DNA of 64,000 nt from an uncultured Muribaculaceae bacterium (GTDB lineage Bacteria; Bacteroidota; Bacteroidia; Bacteroidales; Muribaculaceae), in the NCBI GenBank assembly GCA_910579185.1, contig CAJTTG010000003.1, positions 186,001 to 250,000 on the forward strand. The letters run 5' to 3'. This document shows positions 44,950-54,029 of the stretch, in pieces. The notes under the pieces are model-generated. The model was given only the letters and a program-made list of their open reading frames with translations. It did no database searches and was not told the DNA's origin. Both the position numbers and the translations under genes were made by a program. Each line of letters begins with the position of its first letter. The stretch's first letter is position 1.

Positions 44950-46149
44950 TCAGGGCTCCATTACGGCCATTTTCTGAATAACGTCGGATGCAAGCGAGTT
45001 GTTGAATCCAACGATAACATTTTTTACAATTCCGTCCTTGCCGACGATGATAAATGCCGGGAGAGTGGAGGCTCCGCAGTCGCGAGCGAGCGAACGAGCA
45101 CTCATCAGCAGATGTTCTCCGGGCTCGGGACGAGGAATGACAGCTTCCACGCGGTCGGCCACCTTGTCGGTAAAAGCCCATATTATGTCGGGCTGATAGG
45201 GCATCCGTGAGGCGGCATCGCGCAGGGCGGTTATGCTCTGTGGCGTGAAGCCCCCCTCGGCATCAAGCAGGGCGATGATGGTGGGGGTGTGGAACCGGTC
45301 ACCGGCCTGACGCGAGTAGCGTTCGCCTGTTGTGGTGGGCACGGCGAATCCCGGCAGCTGCTGTCCGGGCAGGTTGTCGATGGAGAATGTGCTTTCGCGG
45401 TATTGCCCGAAAGCTTCCGGGTAGCGGTCGATGAGCCATTGCTCGTTGATTGTCACCGGAGCGGCTTCCGACGGGTTTTCATAATTCATCATGACGGTCT
45501 GTTCGCTGATCGATCCGGGGTTGTTTTCCAGAATTATCCTGACAGGCATGCCCGTGGCCGGATCAAAGATATATTCAGCCTCCATGGCCGTGGCTCCCGA
45601 CTGATCAAGAACAGCCTCTACGGCCACAACCTTATTGCCCGAAACGAGAGTGTCGCGGTGGAATGTGACGCGGTAGGCCGGATCGTTGTCCATGCGTCGC
45701 AGTTCGGTGGCTATGGCCTGTGGCAGCATTGCGTAGAACTGGGCTGTGCGGTGCACACCCTCGCTGCGAGAGCCAATGATGTCGGGGCGGAAGGGTATGG
45801 AGTCGGCGGCAAGATGGTATTCCTGAAGCCGTTGGCCGTTGAAGCGGAAATGGTTGCCGGAATAGTAGGCGGAGAATCCTTTGTTCCGGTTGGCCTCGTC
45901 GGCCGGGTTCCATTCGATCAGATAACTGTCGCACCGCAGCGGATCATCCGGAGTGGCGGTCTGTATCAGATCCACGAGATAGACAACATCGTCGGTCATC
46001 TGTGGCATTGAGACAGCGAATCGTGCCGAGGTCTTGAATGCCGGCAGCTGTTCCAGATGCGACGCTATATCGGCGGCGGAGTCAAATCCGGCAGCCGTCA
46101 TCGAGCCGCTTACGGCAGCAAAAATGACTAATGGTAACATTTTTCTCAT
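44950..46149 (-). CDS. Exported protein with C-terminal thioredoxin fold lacking the CxxC
   Basis: A 399-residue exported protein from the ATG at 46149 (another ATG at 46161). Signal peptide about 1-20. The first 250 residues form a beta-rich domain like the lipoprotein-carrier-type part that precedes TlpA domains in Bacteroidetes. The last 140 residues look like a TlpA/redoxin fold, with GFAVPTTTGERYS and the cis-Pro loop TLPAFIIVGKDG, but the place of WCPPC reads LLDAEGGFTPQS, so the active cysteines are gone. Probably a non-catalytic relative. Same direction as tpx, 35 bp apart. Confidence 0.7.
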   Translation of the reverse strand: MRKMLPLVIFAAVSGSMTAAGFDSAADIASHLEQLPAFKTSARFAVSMPQMTDDVVYLVDLIQTATPDDPLRCDSYLIEWNPADEANRNKGFSAYYSGNHFRFNGQRLQEYHLAADSIPFRPDIIGSRSEGVHRTAQFYAMLPQAIATELRRMDNDPAYRVTFHRDTLVSGNKVVAVEAVLDQSGATAMEAEYIFDPATGMPVRIILENNPGSISEQTVMMNYENPSEAAPVTINEQWLIDRYPEAFGQYRESTFSIDNLPGQQLPGFAVPTTTGERYSRQAGDRFHTPTIIALLDAEGGFTPQSITALRDAASRMPYQPDIIWAFTDKVADRVEAVIPRPEPGEHLLMSARSLARDCGASTLPAFIIVGKDGIVKNVIVGFNNSLASDVIQKMAVMEP

Positions 46150-46230
46150 AATGAAAGGCATTGGTGCGTATGTGATGAATTTCCTTATATAACGCCCGAC
46201 ATCGTCAAAATGTTTTTATCGGTTGAATTG

Positions 46231-46596
46231 TCAGATCCCCAATATGATTGCCGGGTCAATGTTTAGCTTCTGGCTTATTATGCGAGCTTGTTGTAAGGTA
46301 GGCTCTTTCTTGCCCGATAGGTATTCACTTATTCGGGAGGGAGATATGCCAAGCAGTTTTGACAGGGCAAGTTGGTTGAGCCCCATCTCATACATTCTAA
46401 GTTTCAGCATATCGATCAGTGTTGGTTCTCCGATGGAATAATGCTCATCGGAGTAATCGGCCACAAGGTTTGACAGAAGATCCAGTTCAATGCTGTAAGG
46501 ATTGTCAAGAGGCGTATCGTCGGCAACTAAAGGGAGTATCTCTTCCACGCGGTTCAAAGCCCAACGATATTGGTTTTCGTTCTCAATTTTTGTCAT
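46231..46596 (-). CDS. higA: HigA-type antitoxin
   Basis: A 121-residue XRE-family protein: an acidic N-terminal part and a C-terminal helix-turn-helix (about 70-118: LNQLALSKLLGISPSRISEY) as in HigA antitoxins. It follows the toxin gene by 17 bp; this toxin-first order is the hallmark of higBA loci. Expected to bind HigB and repress the shared promoter. Confidence 0.88.
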   Translation of the reverse strand: MTKIENENQYRWALNRVEEILPLVADDTPLDNPYSIELDLLSNLVADYSDEHYSIGEPTLIDMLKLRMYEMGLNQLALSKLLGISPSRISEYLSGKKEPTLQQARIISQKLNIDPAIILGI

Positions 46597-46613
46597 AGGA
46601 AGTTTCAGTGTGT

Positions 46614-46907
46614 CTATATTGTGGAGGAATCAATTTTATCATATTCAGAATGTGTTCCGATGAACCGGATATAAATCCATTGTATGGTGAATTTAATGAC
46701 CACTACAAGCCGATGGTTGTTTCCGCGGATATTGAACACGTAATGCTGGTTGCCAACATTGTCAACGCTATTGAAATCGCGTTTCACATCCGCAAAATTG
46801 GTCCATTTGGCTTTTCTCACCGTTTTCAGCCAAGACTGTAACGCGGTTCTTGTGTCAGGAAATCTTGCGATATATTCTTTCAAGGGTTCTTCCGTTATAA
46901 CTCTCAT
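46614..46907 (-). CDS. higB: HigB-type mRNA interferase toxin
   Basis: A 97-residue RelE-superfamily protein of the HigB class: N-terminal helices (RTALQSWLKTVRKAKWTNFADVK), a central VFNIRGNNHRLVVVIKF, and a late IYIRFIGTHSEYDKID, the typical HigB strand with FIGTHxEYD. Such toxins cut mRNA on the ribosome. Complete and in toxin-first order with higA, so probably an active module. Confidence 0.92.
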   Translation of the reverse strand: MRVITEEPLKEYIARFPDTRTALQSWLKTVRKAKWTNFADVKRDFNSVDNVGNQHYVFNIRGNNHRLVVVIKFTIQWIYIRFIGTHSEYDKIDSSTI

Positions 46908-46933
46908 TTTATCTTAGTTGTTTTATGTAATTG

Positions 46934-46941
46934 CAAAAATA
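46934..46941 (-). promoter_or_regulatory. -7 element of higBA
   Basis: TATTTTTG on the minus strand, 27 nt before the higB ATG, in an AT-rich gap. Confidence 0.45.
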
Positions 46942-46995
46942 GAAATAAAATTCCAAATAATAAAAGTAATAACGGCATTATTTTTGGCGATTCAT

Positions 46996-47035
46996 AAAAA
47001 AAGCAAGCCGCGCCATGTGGGATAGCGCGGCTTGC
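46996..47035 (-). terminator. Terminator of the OmpA-family gene
   Basis: 11-bp perfect stem (GCAAGCCGCGC, 47003-47013 with 47025-47035) and 11-nt loop, followed on the minus strand by seven T residues; 26 bp after the stop at 47062. Confidence 0.92.
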
Positions 47036-47061
47036 AGGAGAATTATAGAGTTGGGGGATAG

Positions 47062-48225
47062 TTATTGGAGGGTGCAGATCGAAACGCGGTTCCAGTCGTT
47101 TTCAGAGAACATGTGGCCGATGCCTTCTCCCTCGGCCTGAATGCGGTTGGCTTCGATGCCATACTTGTTGACGAGAGCGGTCTTTACTGACTCGGCACGG
47201 GCCTGAGCCAACTTGATGTTGAATTCCTCGTTGCCATCCTGCGATGCGTAACCTTTAACAACAACCTTGGCATCCTTGTGGCTCTTCAGGTAAGAAGCTA
47301 CCATCTCAACGTTGGGCTGCTGATCGGCTGTGATCTTGGAGCTGCCTATCTTGTAGAAGATATAGCGTACGCTCTGAAGATTGTTGCTGACCTTTTCGAT
47401 CACCTCGGGTTTGCGGTTCTTGCATGCTTCGAGTTCGGCCGCGAGGGCAGCTGCCTGAGCCTGGGTGGCGGCACCGGCTGCCATGCAAGCGTCGATCTCG
47501 CTGCGCAGTGCGTTGATCTTGGCGTTGAGAGCGTCGATTTCGGACTGGTTTTTGGTATCGGCGCAGATGAAACCTGGACCGAAATTGTAGGTGACGCCAA
47601 GCTGGCAGTTGAATGTGGCCAGACGACGGGTGTAGGCGGCTGATGTCTGCTCAACGTCGAGAGCTCCGGCATATGATGATCCGGTCATGTTCCAGACCAC
47701 TGACGGTTTCAGCGACAGCGTAAGGTTTTTGCATACGTTGAAGTTGAAGTTAAGACCGGCTTTCGTGGCCAGATAGTTGTAGTCCTTGTTGGATGTCTGG
47801 TCGGGCTGCTCGTTGGCATAGTCGTGGCCCCATCCTGCACCGGCCTGCACTTCGATGTCGAAGAAACGGCCTCCGCATTTGTATCCTCCGAACAGGTTCA
47901 TGAGGTTGACACTACCGTAGGCTCCTACGTAAGAGTTGTCGAAAGCTACATGGCGTTTTTCGCCACCATACCAGGATGATGTGTTGATGCCCCAGAAACC
48001 TTCGATGCCGAGGGCGAATGCTGGCGACAGTTGTTTCTGAAGATGCAGTCCGACGGTGGCACGCATGTCGCCGAAGAATGCATGGTGGTGGGCAAGGGGA
48101 GTGGCAACGCCACCATCGAGACCGATCGACCAATTGTCGCCGAACGAGGGTGCCATATAGGCATCCTGAGCTTGCGCCGTCATCATGCCGACGGCGGCAA
48201 GTGCTGTTAGAATCACTTTTTTCAT
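47062..48225 (-). CDS. OmpA-family outer-membrane protein
   Basis: A 387-residue protein with a signal peptide (1-19, AQA), an N-terminal beta-barrel (about 20-215; aromatic alternating strands), a short coiled coil (about 225-265) and a C-terminal OmpA peptidoglycan-binding domain (about 285-385: VVVKGYASQDGNEEFNIKLA and LAQARAESVKTALV). It links the outer membrane to the cell wall. Its strong terminator and near-consensus promoter suggest an abundant, single-gene transcript. Confidence 0.9.
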   Translation of the reverse strand: MKKVILTALAAVGMMTAQAQDAYMAPSFGDNWSIGLDGGVATPLAHHHAFFGDMRATVGLHLQKQLSPAFALGIEGFWGINTSSWYGGEKRHVAFDNSYVGAYGSVNLMNLFGGYKCGGRFFDIEVQAGAGWGHDYANEQPDQTSNKDYNYLATKAGLNFNFNVCKNLTLSLKPSVVWNMTGSSYAGALDVEQTSAAYTRRLATFNCQLGVTYNFGPGFICADTKNQSEIDALNAKINALRSEIDACMAAGAATQAQAAALAAELEACKNRKPEVIEKVSNNLQSVRYIFYKIGSSKITADQQPNVEMVASYLKSHKDAKVVVKGYASQDGNEEFNIKLAQARAESVKTALVNKYGIEANRIQAEGEGIGHMFSENDWNRVSICTLQ

Positions 48226-48262
48226 TTTGGCTTTATTTTTTGTAAATAGTTGAAATCAATGG

Positions 48263-48270
48263 CAAATATA
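48263..48270 (-). promoter_or_regulatory. -7 element of the OmpA-family gene
   Basis: TATATTTG on the minus strand, 38 nt before the ATG; an ATTG sits 17 nt upstream. Confidence 0.5.
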
Positions 48271-48356
48271 AACATTTAATCCGGATACAATGATATTTAT
48301 CCGATAAAAATATAGCGAAATGCAGTGCTGTGACCGATAAATTTGCATTCAGTGAT

Positions 48357-48396
48357 AAAAGCAGACAAGCAACAGATTTGATCTGCTGCTTGTCTG
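48357..48396 (-). terminator. Terminator of tRNA-His
   Basis: 10-bp perfect stem (CAGACAAGCA, 48362-48371 with 48387-48396), then CTTTTATC on the minus strand, starting 3 nt after the tRNA. Confidence 0.85.
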
Positions 48397-48399
48397 GAG

Positions 48400-48474
<75 letters not shown>

Positions 48475-48517
48475 ATGTTTATTCATTTATTGAAAGCCTC
48501 TCTTGACTTTCACGGTG

Positions 48518-48548
48518 CAAAGTTACAACTATTTTCTGAATTGCCAAA
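48518..48548 (-). promoter_or_regulatory. Promoter of tRNA-His
   Basis: On the minus strand: TTTG (48548-48545), 19-nt spacer, TAACTTTG (48525-48518). Full consensus; about 44 nt before the tRNA. Confidence 0.85.
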
Positions 48549-48625
48549 GCCTTCACGCGATTTTTTTAGCCTTATTTTCCGCGTGGATGGCCAATAGTTG
48601 ATAGATCAAGCGATTGCCGATAGAA

Positions 48626-49513
48626 TCAGTTGGCCGGATAGATCTCGTGGCGTGCGGCAAGCAGGGTGTTGCGCATCAGGGAGACGATAGTCATGGGGCC
48701 TACACCGCCGGGTACGGGGGTGATGTGGCTGCATAGAGGAGCTACATTGTCGAAGTCAACATCGCCGCGCAGACGGAATCCGCTCTTGCGTGTGGCATCG
48801 GCCACGCGAGTGGTGCCTACGTCGATGATCGTCGCTCCGGGCTTGACCATGTCGGCGGTCACAAAACCGGGGCTACCGAGGGCTGCAATGATGATGTCGG
48901 CCTCACGGGTGATCTCCTTGATGTCGGGGGTTGCGCTGTGGCACACGGTGACGGTGGCATTGCCTCTCGGGGCTTTCTGCATCAGCAGTGATGCCACAGG
49001 CTTGCCTACGATGTTTGAGCGACCGAGAACCACGCAGCGTGCGCCACGTGTCGGGATGTCGTAGCGGTCGAGAAGCTCGACGATGCCGGCCGGGGTGGCG
49101 GAAACGAAGCATGGCAGACCGATCGACATGCGGCCTACGTTGATCGGATGGAATCCGTCGACATCCTTGCGGTAGTCAATGGCCTCGATGATGCGCTGTT
49201 CTGATATATGGCGCGGAAGAGGAAGCTGAACGATGAATCCGTCGACTTCGGGATCGGCATTTAGCTTGCCGATCGCTTCAAGCAGTTCGGCTTCGGTCAC
49301 GTCTTCTTCATAGCGGATCAGCGTAGAGCGGAAGCCGCATTGCTCGCAGGCTTTCACTTTATGGGCCACGTAGGTCTCGCTGCCTCCGTCGTGGCCAACA
49401 AGGATTGCTGCCAGATGGGGGCGACGTTCGCCGCGTGCTTCCATCGCTGCTGTTTCGGCTGCTATTTCGGCCTTGATTTCGTCGGCCACACGTTTTCCGT
49501 CAATCAGTGTCAT
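48626..49513 (-). CDS. folD: Methylenetetrahydrofolate dehydrogenase/cyclohydrolase
   Basis: A 295-residue bifunctional enzyme of one-carbon metabolism, interconverting 5,10-methylene-, methenyl- and 10-formyl-tetrahydrofolate. Seen: ETYVAHKVKACEQCGF with the catalytic Lys, GFIVQLPLPRHI, KDVDGFHPINVG, the NADP site VVLGRSNIVGKPVA and HITPVPGGVGPMT. All family motifs are present and length is normal. ffh lies 56 bp upstream of it... on the far side the genes read the same way (folD first, then ffh), so they may share a transcript. Confidence 0.96.
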   Translation of the reverse strand: MTLIDGKRVADEIKAEIAAETAAMEARGERRPHLAAILVGHDGGSETYVAHKVKACEQCGFRSTLIRYEEDVTEAELLEAIGKLNADPEVDGFIVQLPLPRHISEQRIIEAIDYRKDVDGFHPINVGRMSIGLPCFVSATPAGIVELLDRYDIPTRGARCVVLGRSNIVGKPVASLLMQKAPRGNATVTVCHSATPDIKEITREADIIIAALGSPGFVTADMVKPGATIIDVGTTRVADATRKSGFRLRGDVDFDNVAPLCSHITPVPGGVGPMTIVSLMRNTLLAARHEIYPAN

Positions 49514-49569
49514 TGGGTCAGTCTATTGTGCTGGTGTCTGTTATCAATAATGTTTTCTGTGGCGTGTTT

Positions 49570-50907
49570 TCAATGTGGACGCTGCTGGCGCATCTGGCGC
49601 ATCATCTTCATCGGGTTCTTGACCGATGTGGCCATCTTCATGACCTTGCGCATCTGGTCGAACTGCTTGATCATGCGGTTGACCTCCACAATTGATGTAC
49701 CGGAACCTTTGGCTATGCGCTGGCGGCGGCTGGCGTTGATAATTCCGGGGTTGGAGCGTTCTTCGGCTGTCATCGACAGGATGATGGCCTCGATGCCCTT
49801 GAATGCGTTATCGTCAATGTCGACATCTTTCAGAGCCTTTCCAACGCCGGGTATCATGGCGGCGAGATCTTTCAGATTGCCCATCTTCTTGATCTGATGG
49901 ATCTGGCTCAGATAGTCGTTGAAGTCAAACTGGTTTTTGGCGATCTTGCGCTGTAGTTTACGGGCTTCTTCCTCGTCGTAGGCGTTCTGTGCTTTCTCAA
50001 CGAGTGACACGATGTCGCCCATGCCGAGGATACGGTCGGCCATACGGCTGGGGTGGAAGAGGTCGAGGGCATCGAGTTTCTCACCGGTTCCGACGAATTT
50101 GATCGGTTTGGTGACAACGGTGCGGATCGACAGGGCAGCACCGCCACGTGTGTCGCCGTCGAGTTTGGTGAGAACCACGCCGTCGAAGTCCAGACGGTCG
50201 TTGAATTCCTTGGCGGTGTTGACGGCGTCCTGACCTGTCATGGCGTCGACAACGAAAAGGGTTTCCTGTGGCTTGATCGCTTTCTTGATTGCGGCGATCT
50301 CCTGCATCATAGCCTCGTCGACAGCCAGACGGCCGGCGGTGTCGACAATCACAAGGTCGAGATGATTGGCCTTGGCATGTTTGATGGCGTTTTCAGCGAT
50401 CTCGACGGGGTTGCTATTGCCCTCTTCGGTGTAGACGGGGACATCGATCTGCGATGCGAGCACCTTGAGCTGTTCGATAGCTGCCGGACGGTACACGTCG
50501 CAGGCCACGAGCAACGGACGCTTGGCTTTCTCGCTTTTCAGCTTTTTGGCCAATTTGCCTGAGAATGTGGTTTTACCGGAACCCTGGAGACCCGACATGA
50601 GGATCACTGTAGGATTGCCCGAGAGATTGACCTGTGCGGTGTCACCACCCATGAGAGCGGCGAGTTCGTCATGGACAATCTTCACCATCATCTCACCCGG
50701 TTTGACGGCGGTCAGCACGTTCTGGCCGAGGGCTTTCTGCTTTACGGTGTCGGTGAATGTCTTGGCAACTTTATAATTGACGTCGGCGTCGAGCAGTGCG
50801 CGACGCACATCCTTCAGGGTTTCTGCAACGTTGATCTCAGTGATTTTGCCTTGTCCTTTAAGGAGCTTGAGGCTTCGCTCGAGGCGTTCGCTTAGATTTT
50901 CAAACAT
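49570..50907 (-). CDS. ffh: Signal recognition particle protein Ffh
   Basis: A 445-residue SRP54 GTPase that targets inner-membrane proteins. N domain 1-85; G domain with LQGSGKTTFSGKLA (P-loop), CDVYRPAAIEQL, DTAGRLAVDE and TKLDGDTRGGAAL; and a Met-rich C-terminal M domain (about 300-445) with RIAKGSGTSIVEVNRMIKQF and a closing MKMMRQMRQ. Length is typical. The 4.5S RNA gene was not seen in this window. In transcription order it lies upstream of folD. Confidence 0.97.
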   Translation of the reverse strand: MFENLSERLERSLKLLKGQGKITEINVAETLKDVRRALLDADVNYKVAKTFTDTVKQKALGQNVLTAVKPGEMMVKIVHDELAALMGGDTAQVNLSGNPTVILMSGLQGSGKTTFSGKLAKKLKSEKAKRPLLVACDVYRPAAIEQLKVLASQIDVPVYTEEGNSNPVEIAENAIKHAKANHLDLVIVDTAGRLAVDEAMMQEIAAIKKAIKPQETLFVVDAMTGQDAVNTAKEFNDRLDFDGVVLTKLDGDTRGGAALSIRTVVTKPIKFVGTGEKLDALDLFHPSRMADRILGMGDIVSLVEKAQNAYDEEEARKLQRKIAKNQFDFNDYLSQIHQIKKMGNLKDLAAMIPGVGKALKDVDIDDNAFKGIEAIILSMTAEERSNPGIINASRRQRIAKGSGTSIVEVNRMIKQFDQMRKVMKMATSVKNPMKMMRQMRQQRPH

Positions 50908-50947
50908 ATATTGTGGTTGGGGCTATGTGTTATCGTGGTTGAAATAT

Positions 50948-51301
50948 TCAGTCTGTCAGCCGGTTGGTGGCTGTGTCGGGGAAGATCACTTTCGGGCGGA
51001 ATGTCCGGGCTTCCTCGTAATCCATGGTTGCATAGCTCATGATGATCACGATGTCGCCTTTCTGCACTTTGCGCGCTGCGGCTCCGTTGAGGCAGATGAC
51101 ACCCGATCCGGGTTCACCGGCAATAGTGTAGGTGTCGAAGCGTTCGCCGTTATTGTTGTCTACGATGTAGACGCGCTCTCCGGGGAGGATGCCGGCGGCT
51201 TCCATAAGGAGCGAGTCGATGGTGATACTTCCGATATAGTCAAGATCGGCCTCGGTCACGGTGACGCGGTGGATCTTGGATTTTAGCATTTGGACTTGCA
51301 T
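50948..51301 (-). CDS. panD: Aspartate 1-decarboxylase
   Basis: A 117-residue proenzyme that makes beta-alanine for pantothenate and CoA. The self-cleavage site is Gly24-Ser25 in YIGSITID, giving the pyruvoyl group on Ser25, as in E. coli PanD. The ATG at 51301 (MQVQMLKSKIHR) is the family start; upstream codons in the frame belong to panC. It follows panC by 5 bp, so beta-alanine production and its use are in one transcript. Confidence 0.95.
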   Translation of the reverse strand: MQVQMLKSKIHRVTVTEADLDYIGSITIDSLLMEAAGILPGERVYIVDNNNGERFDTYTIAGEPGSGVICLNGAAARKVQKGDIVIIMSYATMDYEEARTFRPKVIFPDTATNRLTD

Positions 51302-51306
51302 GATGG

Positions 51307-52146
51307 TCAATAGGTTATGTTGTCGATCAATCGCACATCTCCGCAATAGACCGTGATGCATCCCACGGCGGTCTCAGCGTCGTCCCACCGGCTGATGGGC
51401 TGCATTGTCTTGGAATCTACAATCTCATAATATTCTGTGCGCATGATGGGTGATGCGTTGATTGTGTCCTCAACGAAACGTTTCACCTCGTCAATGCTTT
51501 TTGTCTCTTTCATCCCAACGCTTTCAAGCAGTGTCTTGCGGATCAGTGGTGCTTCGGCACGCTGTTCTGCGGTCAGACGCACATTGCGGCTCGACATTGC
51601 GAGTCCATCGTCGTGGCGTTTGATCGGACATGCTATGATGTCGAAGCTGAAGCCTTCAAGCTCTGCCATACGGCGGATCACGGCGATCTGCTGATAGTCT
51701 TTCTCGCCGAAGTATGCCCGGGTTGGCATGGTCCATGCGAACAGTTTGCTGACAATCTGGGCTACGCCGTTGAAGTGGCCGGGGCGCATGGCTCCCTCCA
51801 TCACTTCGGCCACCGGGCCAAGGTCGAACACACGGGTGTCCGGTTCGGGATAGATCTCTTCTACTGTGGGGATGAACGCGTAGTCAACTCCGGCATTGCG
51901 GAGTTTGTCGCAGTCGGCCTCTTCGGTGCGCGGATATGTGCGCAAGTCGTCGAGATTGTTGAATTGGGTTGGGTTGACAAACACGCTGGCAACAACGATG
52001 TCGTTGTCCTTACGGGCGCGTTCGATCAGTGAGAGATGCCCATCGTGGAGCGCTCCCATTGTCGGCACTAAGCCTATGCTTTGTCCTTGGCCGCGGTGGT
52101 TGTCCATCGTTTCGCGGAGCTCGCGGACGGTGCGTATCACTTTCAT
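51307..52146 (-). CDS. panC: Pantothenate synthetase
   Basis: A 279-residue ATP-dependent ligase that joins pantoate and beta-alanine. Nucleotidyl-transferase motifs: LVPTMGALHDGHLSLI (HDGH near 35), SVFVNPTQFN, YFGEKDYQQ and MSSRNVRLT (KMSKS-like). The ATG at 52146 gives the family N-terminus MKVIRTVRELR. Followed 5 bp later by panD; panB is not in this window. It has a full promoter upstream. Confidence 0.96.
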   Translation of the reverse strand: MKVIRTVRELRETMDNHRGQGQSIGLVPTMGALHDGHLSLIERARKDNDIVVASVFVNPTQFNNLDDLRTYPRTEEADCDKLRNAGVDYAFIPTVEEIYPEPDTRVFDLGPVAEVMEGAMRPGHFNGVAQIVSKLFAWTMPTRAYFGEKDYQQIAVIRRMAELEGFSFDIIACPIKRHDDGLAMSSRNVRLTAEQRAEAPLIRKTLLESVGMKETKSIDEVKRFVEDTINASPIMRTEYYEIVDSKTMQPISRWDDAETAVGCITVYCGDVRLIDNITY

Positions 52147-52173
52147 GAATATATTCAGTTTCAATTGACACCG

Positions 52174-52204
52174 CAAAATTAATCAATTCCGCTGACCCGA
52201 CAAA
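52174..52204 (-). promoter_or_regulatory. Promoter of panC-panD
   Basis: On the minus strand: TTTG (52204-52201), 19-nt spacer, TAATTTTG (52181-52174). Full consensus, about 28 nt before the ATG. Confidence 0.8.
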
Positions 52205-52220
52205 ATTTACCACGGCTCAA

Positions 52221-52266
52221 AATATAAACACCGGCCGCTGCCGCACTTTGTGGCAGTGGCCGGTGT
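52221..52266 (-). terminator. Terminator of htrA
   Basis: 15-bp stem (52228-52242 with 52252-52266, one G-U), then TTTATATTTT on the minus strand. 24 bp after the htrA stop and just upstream of the panC promoter. Confidence 0.88.
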
Positions 52267-52290
52267 GAGGGATTGATGTTATGCCGTGTG

Positions 52291-53781
52291 TCAGGGTTCG
52301 AGGTTTACGGCGTAGTAGGCTTTCTTGCCGGTGGGGTAGATGCCGGTGATGAACATCACATTGTCGATGGATGCGGGTCCGGTGACAGCATCGTAGGCGC
52401 GTTCCATGTCCTCTACGGACGAAATGCGTGCCCCGTTGACTTCAAGCACTATGAAGCCGTCGCGGATTCCTGCGTCCTTGGCCGGGCCGTCCTTGAGGCC
52501 TGCGACCTGCACTCCGCCGGAGATCTTGAGCTGTCGGCGTGTCTCATCCTTGAGTGCCTTGAAGGCGCAGCCCATGTCGGCAAGTGACGACGCGGATGAA
52601 ATCTTGGTGTTGCCTGCGCTGTTGTAGAGCGTGGTTTTGACGGTCGATTCCTTGTTGTCGCGGATGTAGGTGATGGAGATCTGTTCGCCGGGACGGAAGC
52701 GGTTGAGTTGTTCCATGAGCTGCGATGTGTTGTGGGTCGGCGTGCCGTTGATTGCTATGATCACATCGCCGGGCTTGATGCCTGCTTCCATGGCGGCAGA
52801 ACGGTCGGTGACGGAGCCTACTATCAGGCCGTCGGTCACTTTGGTTATGCCTTTTTCCTGAGCCACTTTGGCGGTCAGCTCAGTGAACGAGATGCCGAGC
52901 ACGGCGCGTTGCACGGTGCGGAATTTCATGAGGTCGTCGGCGATCTTGCGCACTATCGAGGTGGGGATGGCAAATGAATAGCCGGAATAGGAACCTGTCT
53001 GGGAATAGATGGCGGAGTTGATGCCCACAAGTTCTCCGTTGAGGTTGACGAGCGCACCACCGGAGTTGCCGGGATTGACGGCGGCATCGGTCTGTATGTA
53101 GCTTTCAATTCCCATTTTGCCGCTCGATTGCGGATTGGAAATGCGGCGTGCTTTCGCGCTGACAATGCCGGCGGTCACTGTAGAGGTAAGGCCGAAAGGA
53201 TTGCCCACGGCGAGCACCCATTCACCGATTTTGAGGTCGTCGCTGTCACCCCACGGGATCACGGGAAGGTCTGAAGCGTCAATTTTGATCAATGCCAGGT
53301 CGGTCTGTGGGTCTGTGCCGATCACCGTGGCGTTGAACACGCGGTTATCGTTGAGCAGCACTTCGAGACGTTCTGCTCCGTCGATCACGTGGTTGTTGGT
53401 GATGATATAGCCGTCCTTGGAGATGATGACTCCGGAACCGAGCCCTTTTTCCTGCTGCTGGCTCTCGTCGTTGTCGCCATTGCTTCTCTGACGGCGAGGG
53501 TCGACCTGACGTTGGTTGGATCCTCCGAACGGATCGCCGAAGAAGAAGTCGAAAAACGGATCGTTGAAGCCGTTGCCATAGCCGCTCGGACGGCGTACGG
53601 ATGCAAAACTTTTGATGGACACAACGCCATTTATGGTCGATTCAGCTGCCGTTGTGAAATCGGCATTCTGGACCGGACGTTGAGCCACTGTGAAGAGCTC
53701 AGGTTTCTGAGCCGAAACGTAGATGCCTGCCGCGGCTGTGAAGATGGCCAGCGTCAGAGCTGATAAACCTTTGATATTCAT
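52291..53781 (-). CDS. htrA: Periplasmic serine protease/chaperone of the HtrA/DegP family
   Basis: A 496-residue exported protease for envelope quality control. Signal anchor about 5-24. Catalytic triad His131 (ITNNHVIDGA), Asp161 (DLALIKID) and Ser240 (NPGNSGGAL). Two PDZ domains follow (about 285-380 and 400-490; GLIVGSVTDRSAAMEAGIKP and VAGLKDGPAKDAGIRDG). A loop rich in Phe, Gly and Gln (about 64-112) precedes the protease core, as in DegP LA loops. Monocistronic. Confidence 0.95.
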   Translation of the reverse strand: MNIKGLSALTLAIFTAAAGIYVSAQKPELFTVAQRPVQNADFTTAAESTINGVVSIKSFASVRRPSGYGNGFNDPFFDFFFGDPFGGSNQRQVDPRRQRSNGDNDESQQQEKGLGSGVIISKDGYIITNNHVIDGAERLEVLLNDNRVFNATVIGTDPQTDLALIKIDASDLPVIPWGDSDDLKIGEWVLAVGNPFGLTSTVTAGIVSAKARRISNPQSSGKMGIESYIQTDAAVNPGNSGGALVNLNGELVGINSAIYSQTGSYSGYSFAIPTSIVRKIADDLMKFRTVQRAVLGISFTELTAKVAQEKGITKVTDGLIVGSVTDRSAAMEAGIKPGDVIIAINGTPTHNTSQLMEQLNRFRPGEQISITYIRDNKESTVKTTLYNSAGNTKISSASSLADMGCAFKALKDETRRQLKISGGVQVAGLKDGPAKDAGIRDGFIVLEVNGARISSVEDMERAYDAVTGPASIDNVMFITGIYPTGKKAYYAVNLEP

Positions 53782-53842
53782 GTTATGTGTAAAATGATTT
53801 GTTAGATAATAGTTAGAAAACTGATTGGTCTTTCCTGTGATG

Positions 53843-53850
53843 CAAAAATA
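53843..53850 (-). promoter_or_regulatory. -7 element upstream of htrA
   Basis: TATTTTTG on the minus strand, 62 nt before the ATG. No -33 match and no recognised stress-sigma site. Confidence 0.3.
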
Positions 53851-54029
53851 ATGCTAAAATCAATTTCCTGATGCTGTTGTGTAACAATTTAAAGTGATTT
53901 AATATGAGTAGGGTTAATTTTATCTATTTTGATGGGGTAAGTGTGAAAATATGTGCAAAATATGCCGCAGGATTGTTGTTCCTACGTTTGGAAATGACTA
54001 TTTTTGCCGATGAAGTGCAACTGAAATTT

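Noticed and set aside
44915..45181. 89-codon in-frame extension of tpx
   Set aside because: Runs through the neighbouring thioredoxin-fold gene in another frame; Tpx of normal length starts at 44914.
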